Shown in pieces: positions 1 to 8,118 of a stretch of 37,983 nucleotides of DNA. Below the pieces are notes generated by a model. That model was not told the origin of the DNA, ran no database searches, and worked only from the letters and a program-made list of their open reading frames with translations. Source of the DNA: Candidatus Poseidoniaceae archaeon (lineage in GTDB: Archaea; Thermoplasmatota; Poseidoniia; Poseidoniales; Poseidoniaceae). The translations under genes were made by a program, and so were the position numbers. Every line of letters starts with the position of its first letter. Position 1 is the stretch's first letter. The stretch lies in NCBI GenBank assembly GCA_949538025.1, contig CATISI010000132.1, positions 1 through 37,983 on the forward strand, written 5' to 3'.

Positions 1-1
1 A

Positions 2-934
2 AAATCGTATGATGGAATAACAGAATGTCTCAATGACACCAAACCATTTGTTGAACTTGTAAAACAACAACGCAGAGGCTGGTACATCCTCCCAAACCAA
101 CTCCACGGGATTGCTCGTCGAATGATCAATGCTGCCGTAATTCTTCTCCTCACCACACTTGTCTACCTCTTCGTAGAACCTTTATTGAGCAGTATAGGCA
201 TTCCGAGTGTTGGTACGAAAAGCCTACAAATTGGTCTTCTTGATTACCCCCTTCTCAGCATCATAGTGGTCCCCATTTTGATGCTACCCATCCTACTCCG
301 TTTGGTTGCGAATTTTGTTGATCTCAAACGACAACAGGACTTCTTTCGAACACCAATTGAACAACCGGTTGTCGAATTCAATCACCCAGCTGTTAGTGGA
401 AAGCCATTAACTGGCAGAATCAAACTGCCCACTAAGTTACCAGATTGGAAATCGATATCATGCCATTGGCAAGTAGGTACTCTTCCACCATCAAGAGAGG
501 CTCTTATTGAACTTTCCAATTCAACAGAGGGATCACAACCACCTGTTGGTCTCTCAACACCCTTACCGCATCACTGGGAGGCAAGTCTGGATGATGGTAC
601 TGCAGGTGGTGAAGATTCGCCAATCGAGAGGCAGGACATTCAAGGTGGCGTCTTTTTGCGGCCTATGCGATTTTCTGCGGAAGGTGGTTCATCGAAAATT
701 GAAGAAGATGGAACATTTACAATCAGTCCTCCGGACCAACTGTGGCCCGGTACAGTCAATTCTCCACTGCACCGCATCCATTGGGAATTCATTCTAAAAA
801 TAAAAAGAATCAAGCAAATGCCTCTACTTTGGGTTTGCCCAGTTCCCGTTCAATTTCCAAATTCAAGCGTTCACCTCGATGACCTTGAAATCAACGATCC
901 CAGAACAGAACAGTTCTTCATCGGCGAACGTTAG
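2..934 (+). CDS. Membrane protein with C-terminal beta-sandwich-like region (5' end outside window)
   Basis: The frame is open from base 2, so the gene begins left of the window. The ATG at 122 is internal or at best an alternative start, because the 40 upstream codons read as ordinary protein. Two hydrophobic segments follow that ATG (about residues 3-20 and 42-62 counted from it, the second rich in Ile/Leu/Pro). The rest is a soluble region of about 200 residues with no Cys-rich or catalytic motif. A segment with the pattern GKPLTGRIKLP, then a Cys-x-Trp strand, and late on HWEFILKIKR followed by LWVCPVPV, resembles the arrestin-like or Ig-like sandwich found after the membrane part of DUF3592-type proteins. 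That resemblance is my inference. No function can be assigned. It lies 30 bp upstream of the lipoprotein gene on the same strand and may be cotranscribed with it. Confidence 0.75.
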   Translation, partial: KSYDGITECLNDTKPFVELVKQQRRGWYILPNQLHGIARRMINAAVILLLTTLVYLFVEPLLSSIGIPSVGTKSLQIGLLDYPLLSIIVVPILMLPILLRLVANFVDLKRQQDFFRTPIEQPVVEFNHPAVSGKPLTGRIKLPTKLPDWKSISCHWQVGTLPPSREALIELSNSTEGSQPPVGLSTPLPHHWEASLDDGTAGGEDSPIERQDIQGGVFLRPMRFSAEGGSSKIEEDGTFTISPPDQLWPGTVNSPLHRIHWEFILKIKRIKQMPLLWVCPVPVQFPNSSVHLDDLEINDPRTEQFFIGER

Positions 935-964
935 ATTCATGTCCCTTACGGCCATGTACTGAAC

Positions 965-3900
965 ATGGCCAACAAGCCTTTCTTTGCTGTTTTGCTTTCG
1001 CTGTTGATGCTATCCGGTTGTTTCGGAGGTGGTGACTCGAATTCTGAAGTCAATGAGGAGGAACCGGTTCCAATCCCGTTCACGTTAACTGCAGAGTGGG
1101 ATAAAGAATCAATTACTGGTGAAGTTGGTGAAATTGCAAATCTAAACATCCTTCTTGAGACGACAGGAGTAGGCGACTACTCTACGGAGGCAAAGATGAC
1201 ACACTCTGGCGAGACTGTAAGCCAGTCTGATTACAGTATAACCAAGAAGACAACAAGTATTTCTGTCGTTTTGCTACCAAACGAACCTGGAATATACAAT
1301 ATCGATGTCACGATTGTACCAACAGAGGGAGATGTGATCAGCATGACGAATACAATCGAAATCCTTCTTCCCGATGAAGGAACCACATCGATGGTCGCAC
1401 CACAATTTCTTGTCGTTGAGGCTTCAATGCTTGTTCTAGAAGGCCAAGTTTTGCATGAAGCGTTGGAATCCTGTACAGCCATGGTTGAAATCGATGAAGA
1501 AGATTTTTCGGTGACAAGTAGCGCATTGCCTCTACAAGATGACGGTACCTTTTCGTATATTTTGACGGATCTTGACTTGCGTACTGAATCTTTTGTCGTC
1601 CGAACAAGTGCAGTATGTGGAGAATACACGCGCACTGGAGATTCGAAAAACATCAGCATCATCGTAGAAGAAAACAACGATGCCGATGGGGATGGAATCC
1701 AAGATGATGTCGATTTCTGCCCAGATGGTTATGGTGAATCGGACGGATGGGCATCGAATACTCAAAGCGATGCTGATCAAGATGGTTGCAGAGATTTCGA
1801 TGAGGACTTGGATGATGATAATGATGGAATCCATGATGCCAATGATGGTTGTACATCGAGCATTGGTTGGACAAGCACGCTACAGAACGACCGTGATCAA
1901 GATGGTTGCCATGATGACACCAACGATAACGACGATGATGGCGACGGTATACTTGACCTCAGTGATGCCTGCCAAGATGGGGAAATTAATTGGCCAGCGA
2001 ATCTCTACAACGACTGGGATCAAGATGGTTGCAACGATCTTCTTGAGGATTCAGATGATGATAACGATGGTGAACTTGATGCAACAGATGCGTGCCCAAA
2101 AGGTCGCTCAAATTGGGAATTAGAGCGAACAATGAACACGGATTTTGACATGGACGGTTGTTATGATGCAACTGAAGACATTGATGATGATAACGACAAT
2201 GTCAACGATGTTAACGCAACAGGAGCAGTATTGGATTTGTGCCCAACAACGCCAATTAATGCAACGGACGTTGATGAATATGGGTGCGCAGCCATCGAAC
2301 GTGACACGGACGGAGATGGCGTCAACGATTTTATCGATGCATGTGAAGGCACACCGAGCGGACTAACTGTGAACACAGTGGGTTGTGCTGACCTCGATGG
2401 TGATGGCGTGTTTGCCAACGTCGACAGCTGTGCAGATAGTCCAACAAGGTGGACCATCGATTCAGATGGTTGTGCCATCGTGCAAAAGCCAGTTCAATGG
2501 ACAGCAGGGACTTCTGTAAATGGCCCGATGGACATTGTCCCCACCTTCACAGTTCCAACACTCAATGGTACGTATACATTCCAGAATAAGTGGACTGGGA
2601 ACGATGTCTATTTGTTCATGTTCAAGTATACAGACGGCAGTGGAAACTCGAATTCTGGGACCTGGTCAACCAATCCTGGTACATTTATTCGTAATTTGCC
2701 TGACAACACCCACCTGTTCTTCGGCTCATTTGATTCAAGTTACCACAATGATATACTCTCGCGGAAGAGTGATGTTGAAGCACGACTCAACCCAAGTGAA
2801 GAAGAACAATGGGATGGCCGAATTCACTACATCGATATGGATGCGAGTAACATTCAAGGCGGCTTAGGTCAAATGATATCCAACTTTAACAGTCCTTTCT
2901 TCATGGGAATCGATCGCTTCCAACGTGCACGCGACACTGGCTCAATTTATGCATGGGTTTCACAAACGAATGATCCACTCCACTACACATATGAACCACA
3001 TCAATGGAACGCTGAATTTGAACCAGAAATTCGAATGCAAGATTCTGGCATTGATGTTGTTACCCTCTACGATTTCGATCGACATGCGGGTGGGTGGGGA
3101 GCCAATCACAATTCGTACAGAAACGCTACATTCACATTACCTGAGAACCTCTCGTCCTATGACACACTCGAAGTGTTTCATGAACATGCCTGTGATGAGA
3201 GAGCAAATAGGTATCAGAAGAGCGATGGTAGTTACGGAGGATGTCATGAATGGGATTACCTCGCTCATCTCTACATTTGTGACGCAGACAATTCCTCGGT
3301 TTGTGGAACTGAATTCATGCGGTGGATTACAACCTACGGACGCGAAGGTCGGTGGCTGACTGACATTAGCCCGTACCTGTTCATGCTTGAAGATGAACAA
3401 GAGCGAAGATTCAGATACAAAGGTGCAAACAAAGGAGACCTTACCATCAAATTCCTGTTTTCAAATTGGGGAAGTGGTGAGCGAGCATTTGATGCCGAGT
3501 TTGGCTTCACTGGCGGACAATTCGATGGAACCTACAACAATGAGAGTCGATATGTTCGGAGCCTGAATTTTACTGTTCCAAGTGAAACAACTCGAGTCGA
3601 AATTGTTGCAACCATCACGGGTCATGGTTTCCAAAAGGACGATGCAAATTGCGCTGAGTTCTGCGACCATCAACATCACTACTACATGGATTCACACCAC
3701 ACCTATGAGTGGCATCCAATCGTTTATTCAAGCACAGGTTGCGAGAACGAAGTTAGCAATGGAGTGGTTGCCAATCAATTCGGATCATGGCCGTTTGGAA
3801 GAGCAGGATGGTGTGCTGGTCAAGATGTCAAACAATGGAGTTTCGATATCACTTCATGGGTTGATATGAATGGCCAAAACAACGAATTGACCTATCGAGG

Positions 3901-4006
3901 TCTCTTCAACGGGCAAGAGTACAACCCAACTGGTGAATCGAGCAAAGGAGGACGAAACATCGTCGCTGAGATATGGGTCGTGTTTTACACCAACTCAACG
4001 GCTTGA
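965..4006 (+). CDS. Exported lipoprotein with TSP3-like Ca-binding repeats and PNGase F-like C-terminal domain
   Basis: 1013 residues. The N-terminus is a lipoprotein signal with lipobox LSGC (Cys19), so the protein is probably lipid-anchored outside the membrane. Residues about 40-235 look like beta-rich Ig-type modules. Residues about 239-500 carry thrombospondin type 3-like repeats (DxDxDG motifs, cysteine-paired). A 200-residue domain I do not recognise follows. From about residue 690 the chain resembles Flavobacterium PNGase F, which cleaves Asn-linked glycans from glycoproteins. CHEWDYLAHLY matches the CDEWDRYANVY segment of PNGase F that contains catalytic Asp60 (here Asp764). NCAEFC matches GCAEWC with Glu206 (here Glu898). 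The final GC...FGRAGWC matches GC...PDRAGWC. The third site residue, Glu118, aligns with Ser833, so activity is uncertain. The 3' end overlaps mqnC by 22 bp. Confidence 0.88.
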   Translation: MANKPFFAVLLSLLMLSGCFGGGDSNSEVNEEEPVPIPFTLTAEWDKESITGEVGEIANLNILLETTGVGDYSTEAKMTHSGETVSQSDYSITKKTTSISVVLLPNEPGIYNIDVTIVPTEGDVISMTNTIEILLPDEGTTSMVAPQFLVVEASMLVLEGQVLHEALESCTAMVEIDEEDFSVTSSALPLQDDGTFSYILTDLDLRTESFVVRTSAVCGEYTRTGDSKNISIIVEENNDADGDGIQDDVDFCPDGYGESDGWASNTQSDADQDGCRDFDEDLDDDNDGIHDANDGCTSSIGWTSTLQNDRDQDGCHDDTNDNDDDGDGILDLSDACQDGEINWPANLYNDWDQDGCNDLLEDSDDDNDGELDATDACPKGRSNWELERTMNTDFDMDGCYDATEDIDDDNDNVNDVNATGAVLDLCPTTPINATDVDEYGCAAIERDTDGDGVNDFIDACEGTPSGLTVNTVGCADLDGDGVFANVDSCADSPTRWTIDSDGCAIVQKPVQWTAGTSVNGPMDIVPTFTVPTLNGTYTFQNKWTGNDVYLFMFKYTDGSGNSNSGTWSTNPGTFIRNLPDNTHLFFGSFDSSYHNDILSRKSDVEARLNPSEEEQWDGRIHYIDMDASNIQGGLGQMISNFNSPFFMGIDRFQRARDTGSIYAWVSQTNDPLHYTYEPHQWNAEFEPEIRMQDSGIDVVTLYDFDRHAGGWGANHNSYRNATFTLPENLSSYDTLEVFHEHACDERANRYQKSDGSYGGCHEWDYLAHLYICDADNSSVCGTEFMRWITTYGREGRWLTDISPYLFMLEDEQERRFRYKGANKGDLTIKFLFSNWGSGERAFDAEFGFTGGQFDGTYNNESRYVRSLNFTVPSETTRVEIVATITGHGFQKDDANCAEFCDHQHHYYMDSHHTYEWHPIVYSSTGCENEVSNGVVANQFGSWPFGRAGWCAGQDVKQWSFDITSWVDMNGQNNELTYRGLFNGQEYNPTGESSKGGRNIVAEIWVVFYTNSTA
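1679..2472 (+). repeat. Thrombospondin type 3-like repeat array inside the PNGase F-like lipoprotein gene
   Basis: The coding sequence repeats the unit DQDGC-x-D-(x)n-D-DDDNDG-x-x-D-x-x-D-x-C about every 38-45 codons, at least five times. The final two or three units are shorter and lack the double-Asp run. Acidic DxDxDG loops of this kind bind calcium in known families and form stiff stalks. The Cys spacing suggests a disulphide in each repeat. The repetition also creates long open frames on other strands that are not genes. Confidence 0.85.
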
Positions 4007-5169
4007 CGTGGTGGTTGACTGATCGTATCAGGTGCGTCGGCAAGTGCATCTGGTGTTGGAAGCAAATCATAGTCACTGTTTCTTCGTTTTGGAATGAATC
4101 CTGCACGTTGAATCGAAAGTTGAAGTTCGTATTCTGTTGCGCTGAATTTAGTCGTACCCGAGGCGGAAACAACGTTCTCTTCCATCATGGTTGATCCCGC
4201 ATCATCAGCACCTGCGAGTAGGGCCATCTGTGCAATACCCATACCCATCGTTGGCCAAGATGCTTGAATGTGATCTACATTGTCCAAAAACAATCGAGCA
4301 ATTGCCACATGACGCAAATATTCCGTTGAACCAGCTCCACGTTCAAACTTGTTTTGGCCACGATTTCTTTTGCCGAATGTATTCGCTTCCAACTGTACTG
4401 GCCATGCGATAAACGATGTGAATCCAGGTAGACCTAGTGAAAGGATATTTTCTTGCTGTTCTCGGATTCGATGCAGGTGTTGAACACGGTCTGCGTTGGA
4501 CTCACCAAAACCAATGACATTGGTTGCACTTGTTGTCAATCCAAGCAGTTGGGCTTCTTTCATGACCCTCAACCAATTGTCAGGGTGCCCCTTTTTTGGA
4601 GAAACATCCTTCCGTACAGACTCAACAAGCATCTCAGCGCCACCTCCAGGTAGTCCATGCATACCAGCATCCTTGAGATGTTCCAATACAGCCTGTGTGG
4701 ACAATTGAGTTACTTCGGCAATTCCCTCAATTTCGATAGGGGAAAAGCAATCCAAATCAATCGTTGGATGGCGTTCTCGCAATGCTTTGATCAGTTCGAT
4801 GTACCAATCAAAATCAAGGGCGGGGTTCACGCCTCCTTGCATCAATATGCGAGAACCTCCAATTGCCTCCAATTCATGTATGCGATTATGAATTTCCTCG
4901 TAGGATTGAGTGTACGTTTCCTCATGACCGGGTGGCCTGTAGAAGGAACAAAATTGGCAGTTAATTGTGCAGACATTGGTGTAATTGATGTTTCGATCAA
5001 CGAGGTAGGTAACTTCATTTGAGGGGTTATGTAAACACCTTCGATGATGAGCAGCTGCCATCAACTGGTGAAGAGGAGCATCATTGTAGAGTTCAATACT
5101 TTCTTCCACCGTCAACCGGAACGCTTCCTTCGAAGAAACAATCCGTTGCAGCGTCTCTTGCCAAGCCAT
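3985..5169 (-). CDS. mqnC: Cyclic dehypoxanthinyl futalosine synthase (radical SAM, MqnC type)
   Basis: 394 residues. MqnC is the radical SAM enzyme that cyclises dehypoxanthine futalosine in the futalosine route to menaquinone. The CxxxCxxC motif for the 4Fe-4S cluster is Cys67, Cys71 and Cys74, in the context VDRNINYTNVC and then FCSFYRPPGHEE, which is characteristic of MqnC rather than MqnE or CofH. Further family blocks are GGSRILMQGGVNP, LPGGGAEML, and the late block IQASWPTMG with GSTMMEENVV. The ATG at 5169 is preceded by a GAGGTG Shine-Dalgarno sequence that overlaps the stop codon of the aminopeptidase gene, so the two genes form a unit. No other menaquinone gene is in the window. 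A CofH-like role is the alternative but less likely. Confidence 0.87.
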   Translation of the reverse strand: MAWQETLQRIVSSKEAFRLTVEESIELYNDAPLHQLMAAAHHRRCLHNPSNEVTYLVDRNINYTNVCTINCQFCSFYRPPGHEETYTQSYEEIHNRIHELEAIGGSRILMQGGVNPALDFDWYIELIKALRERHPTIDLDCFSPIEIEGIAEVTQLSTQAVLEHLKDAGMHGLPGGGAEMLVESVRKDVSPKKGHPDNWLRVMKEAQLLGLTTSATNVIGFGESNADRVQHLHRIREQQENILSLGLPGFTSFIAWPVQLEANTFGKRNRGQNKFERGAGSTEYLRHVAIARLFLDNVDHIQASWPTMGMGIAQMALLAGADDAGSTMMEENVVSASGTTKFSATEYELQLSIQRAGFIPKRRNSDYDLLPTPDALADAPDTISQPPRQAVELV

Positions 5170-5174
5170 GAGGC

Positions 5175-5180
5175 CACCTC
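5175..5180 (-). promoter_or_regulatory. Shine-Dalgarno site of mqnC overlapping the upstream stop codon
   Basis: On the minus strand the sequence reads TGAGGTGGCCTC then ATG. The TGA is the stop of the aminopeptidase gene. GAGGTG matches the archaeal anti-SD consensus with a 5-nt spacer. This fixes the mqnC start and implies translational coupling. Confidence 0.7.
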
Positions 5181-6555
5181 AAATGCTTCCAACAATTCGT
5201 TCAATATCAGCAATTGTTTTTGGACACGAAATGGTAAGGACATCAGGATCACCATTCGTGACGAGGACATCATCTTCGATGCGAATCCCGATGTTTGCAT
5301 ATCGCTCCGGACAATCGACATCAGGACGCCATGCTCCAAAATATAGTCCGGGTTCTACGGTCAGGACCATTCCCTCTTCAAGCAAACGAGGAGTCCCATC
5401 TGGCTTGTAGGTGCCCACATCGTGTACATCTAGGCCAAGCCAGTGTCCCGTATTGTGCATGTACCACTTGCGTAGTTCACCAGTCTCACCATCAAGTGCT
5501 TCATCCAGCGTTTGAGTAATAACTCCAAGACGAATCAATCCTTCAGCCAGTGCTTTTCGAGCAACTTCGTGTGGCATGTTGTATGGGTTACCTACTCGAC
5601 AAGCGTCGATGGCTTTCTCCTGAGCATCCAGAACGATTTCATAAATTTCCTTTTGTGCATCTGAGAAGGTTCCCCCAATAGGCCAGGAGCGCGTAATATC
5701 AGCTGCGTAACCTTGGTACTCCGCACCAGCATCAATCAGAATAATTTCATCAGATTGGCATGGTGAATTATTGACAGTGTAATGGAGAATCGTTGCATTT
5801 TCACCGCATCCTACGATGGATGGGTAAGCCCAACCACTTGTACCTCCGTAAACGAAGAATCCCTCAATAATGGACTGGATTTGAAATTCATGTATGCCGT
5901 CTTTGCTCGCTGCCATTGCCAATTCGTGTGCTTTCGACGAAACTTCTGCAGCATAACGCATTTGTTGAATCTCCTCTTTGGATTTACGCAAACGCATCTC
6001 AGCAATGCGACGGCTGGGATCTTCGACACTAATTGGACCGGAGCCAAAGTGCTGGCGCTTTCGATCACGCTTCTCAACGGCAGCCATCACGATTGAATCG
6101 ATGCGAGAGTCAATACCTGGGCGAACGTGTACACGGACCGAGGACTCGAGAAGGTGTTCTAGATGTGAGCACATGTCATGAGATGAATCGGCGCGATCGA
6201 TTGGCCAATTCCTCAATGCACCTTCTGTGCCTGGACGTCGCCCTTCCCAAATTTCCATCAATGTATCTTTAGGCTGAACAAAAAGATGAGAAATCCATTT
6301 TCCATCATCATGATAAAACATCAACGTTGCTTCAGGATCGGTCCAACCACACATGTACATCATGTCGCTTGAAGATCGGTAAGGATAATGCACATCGTTG
6401 CTCCTCGTTGCTTCTTGTAGAGAGGAGATGATGATTAGATCATCAACATCGTGTTGGGAAAGCAAACGAGATTGTCGTTCCCGATAAACTTCCTTCGACA
6501 GAGTCGGTGGTTTCTCCGGCAACGTCCCGTAAGCCTCGTCGAACATTGTGCTCAT
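5179..6555 (-). CDS. pepP: Xaa-Pro aminopeptidase (M24B, aminopeptidase P)
   Basis: 458 residues, close to the usual length for aminopeptidase P, which removes an N-terminal residue next to proline in the cytoplasm. An N-terminal AMP_N-type domain (about 15-165, with YRSSSDMMYMCGW) precedes the pita-bread catalytic domain. The dinuclear metal ligands are all visible: Asp275 and Asp286 in LIDAGAEYQGYAADITRSWP, His371 in HNTGHWLGLDVHDVG, Glu401 in VEPGLYF and Glu427 in IRIEDD. It is the first gene of a two-gene unit with mqnC, with nine bases between stop and start. A TATA-like element 26 bases upstream of the ATG suggests a leaderless transcript. The metabolic link to menaquinone synthesis is not obvious, so the pairing may only reflect shared expression. 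Confidence 0.93.
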   Translation of the reverse strand: MSTMFDEAYGTLPEKPPTLSKEVYRERQSRLLSQHDVDDLIIISSLQEATRSNDVHYPYRSSSDMMYMCGWTDPEATLMFYHDDGKWISHLFVQPKDTLMEIWEGRRPGTEGALRNWPIDRADSSHDMCSHLEHLLESSVRVHVRPGIDSRIDSIVMAAVEKRDRKRQHFGSGPISVEDPSRRIAEMRLRKSKEEIQQMRYAAEVSSKAHELAMAASKDGIHEFQIQSIIEGFFVYGGTSGWAYPSIVGCGENATILHYTVNNSPCQSDEIILIDAGAEYQGYAADITRSWPIGGTFSDAQKEIYEIVLDAQEKAIDACRVGNPYNMPHEVARKALAEGLIRLGVITQTLDEALDGETGELRKWYMHNTGHWLGLDVHDVGTYKPDGTPRLLEEGMVLTVEPGLYFGAWRPDVDCPERYANIGIRIEDDVLVTNGDPDVLTISCPKTIADIERIVGSI

Positions 6556-6576
6556 TGTATCTATCCAAGCGCCACA

Positions 6577-6585
6577 GTTTTTTAA
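6577..6585 (-). promoter_or_regulatory. TATA-like box of the pepP-mqnC unit
   Basis: The minus strand reads TTAAAAAAC, centred about 26 bases upstream of the pepP ATG. This is the spacing expected when transcription starts at or next to the initiation codon (a leaderless archaeal mRNA). No Shine-Dalgarno sequence precedes this ATG. Confidence 0.5.
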
Positions 6586-8115
6586 TCAATTCTTTGGCTC
6601 TTGACTCCGTTCAGTCCATTTCGCAAACCCTGTGTTCGAATCGGATTGCCTACGTTGACGCATGTAAAAAAGCACAGCAATTGCAGAAATGAAGAGAATT
6701 GAAACTGTCGATGCCAGAATTGAACCAGTGTTCGAATCGGATAATTGCTCCTCTTGCTGTATAACTTGGAAAGTTAATTCAGAGGATTCGCCATCATCAT
6801 CGGTAACCTGGACCCTTATTTCTCGATAATTGGTTTGTTGAAGATCGTCAGACTCAAGGTAGGATTTACCGCTGAGAAGTGTTTTCCCATCGACGAACCA
6901 CGTGTACTCGAGAAAATCTTGATCGTTGGACGTGTCGATTGAAGTATTGGCACTGAATGTCCAATTCTCTGAGGATGGAACATTGATGGTTGAACCGTTT
7001 TCTACAAGAAAACCATCGAATCTGAGTTCGATAATTGGAATAACATTGCTGACGCTTACATTGTGATTCACTGTCACAAGATGCCCCCCTGTATCGCGAA
7101 CCAGGGCATTGACACGATACTCCCCTGCCTTTGTTGGCTTGAAAACCAAACGATTGTCATCGAGTATCTCAGACTCCAAAACTGCACGTGGCGTACCATC
7201 TGGTTCTGTGATGCTCCATGTTATGGTATACGTCGAGCCTTCGTATCCGTCATCCACATCGATATCAACCACGATCGGTTGTGATTCATTTACTTCATCA
7301 ATGGCTGATAGGTTCACAACAGGTTTGGATTGATCAACAACAACAAACTGGGTAATGTTGTTCGAGAATGTAAGGTATACATCTTGAATTTGTACCTGCA
7401 ACAAGTAATACCCGTCTTGTATCGATTGTGCATCAGCATCAACTTCGATTGCAAGTAGGTTGTCTGATGTAATGTCGGTGCTGTCGAGATTTGTATAGGA
7501 TTCTGAACAGATACCGAATGGTGCGGGACAAATTCGAACATTTGAAAGAATCAATTCGCTTGTCTCGGGTGACTGTATTTCTAGTGGTGGCAGCAAAAAA
7601 TTGAATGTCAATTCAAGTGAATAATCATTGAAAATCTTTGTCGCATACATTTGACTCTCTTCAATATCCAGTGCATGCCTGAGTACCGGGCGATGGTATT
7701 CATCGCCAATGTAAGCAATCAAACCAAATGAAATCAAATCTGTCTGCTCAAGCAACGATATTTCGATGTAACACGTACAATCTATTGATTCCATGTTGAA
7801 TGAATGTTCCCATGACCACATGGTTAAATCCGTACCAGAATCAGTGAAAGGTACAACTTGATCAAGAAAAGGACTTGTAATCAGGAGAGACCATTGGTCC
7901 GGTTGAGAAATGTTCCAAACAGTGATTTCCACTGATGTTAGAGGAACAGTTGATTCACCTGATAGATTCAAAATTGATACTGCATGTATTCCATCGACTT
8001 GGTCGAATGATATCTCGGGATCCGTTGTTGTATCGGTAGCAGTTACTGCAATTGAGAAGACATTGAGGATTAAAAACAAGACGAGCGAATGGGCTGTCTT
8101 GATTTTTCCTAACAT
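6586..8115 (-). CDS. Exported, C-terminally anchored protein with Ig/PKD-like domains
   Basis: 509 residues with no recognised enzymatic motif. Residues 1-26 form a signal peptide (LVLFLILNVFSIAVTATD). One hydrophobic helix at about 470-490 (ILASTVSILFISAIAVLFYM) followed by RQRRQ makes a stop-transfer anchor, so nearly the whole chain is outside the cell. The ectodomain is Asp/Ser/Thr-rich and beta-strand-like. Two modules near 265-355 and 360-455 have PKD/cadherin-like features: WSITEPDG, YTWFVDGK and a final VQVTDDDGES strand. The gene lies three bases downstream of the large TSP3-repeat protein, so the two are almost certainly cotranscribed and may form one surface structure, with this protein supplying the membrane anchor (inference). 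Confidence 0.82.
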   Translation of the reverse strand: MLGKIKTAHSLVLFLILNVFSIAVTATDTTTDPEISFDQVDGIHAVSILNLSGESTVPLTSVEITVWNISQPDQWSLLITSPFLDQVVPFTDSGTDLTMWSWEHSFNMESIDCTCYIEISLLEQTDLISFGLIAYIGDEYHRPVLRHALDIEESQMYATKIFNDYSLELTFNFLLPPLEIQSPETSELILSNVRICPAPFGICSESYTNLDSTDITSDNLLAIEVDADAQSIQDGYYLLQVQIQDVYLTFSNNITQFVVVDQSKPVVNLSAIDEVNESQPIVVDIDVDDGYEGSTYTITWSITEPDGTPRAVLESEILDDNRLVFKPTKAGEYRVNALVRDTGGHLVTVNHNVSVSNVIPIIELRFDGFLVENGSTINVPSSENWTFSANTSIDTSNDQDFLEYTWFVDGKTLLSGKSYLESDDLQQTNYREIRVQVTDDDGESSELTFQVIQQEEQLSDSNTGSILASTVSILFISAIAVLFYMRQRRQSDSNTGFAKWTERSQEPKN

Positions 8116-8118
8116 ACT

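Noticed and set aside
1679-2472. CRISPR or tandem DNA repeat array
   Set aside because: Repeats are diverged at DNA level, in frame and encode Asp-rich loops; there are no constant repeats with unique spacers.
1659-2478. Several long open frames on both strands across the repeat region of the lipoprotein gene
   Set aside because: They are produced by the repetitive GAT/GAC codons of the Asp-rich repeats and give Met/His-rich or Ser-rich proteins with no resemblance to real families.
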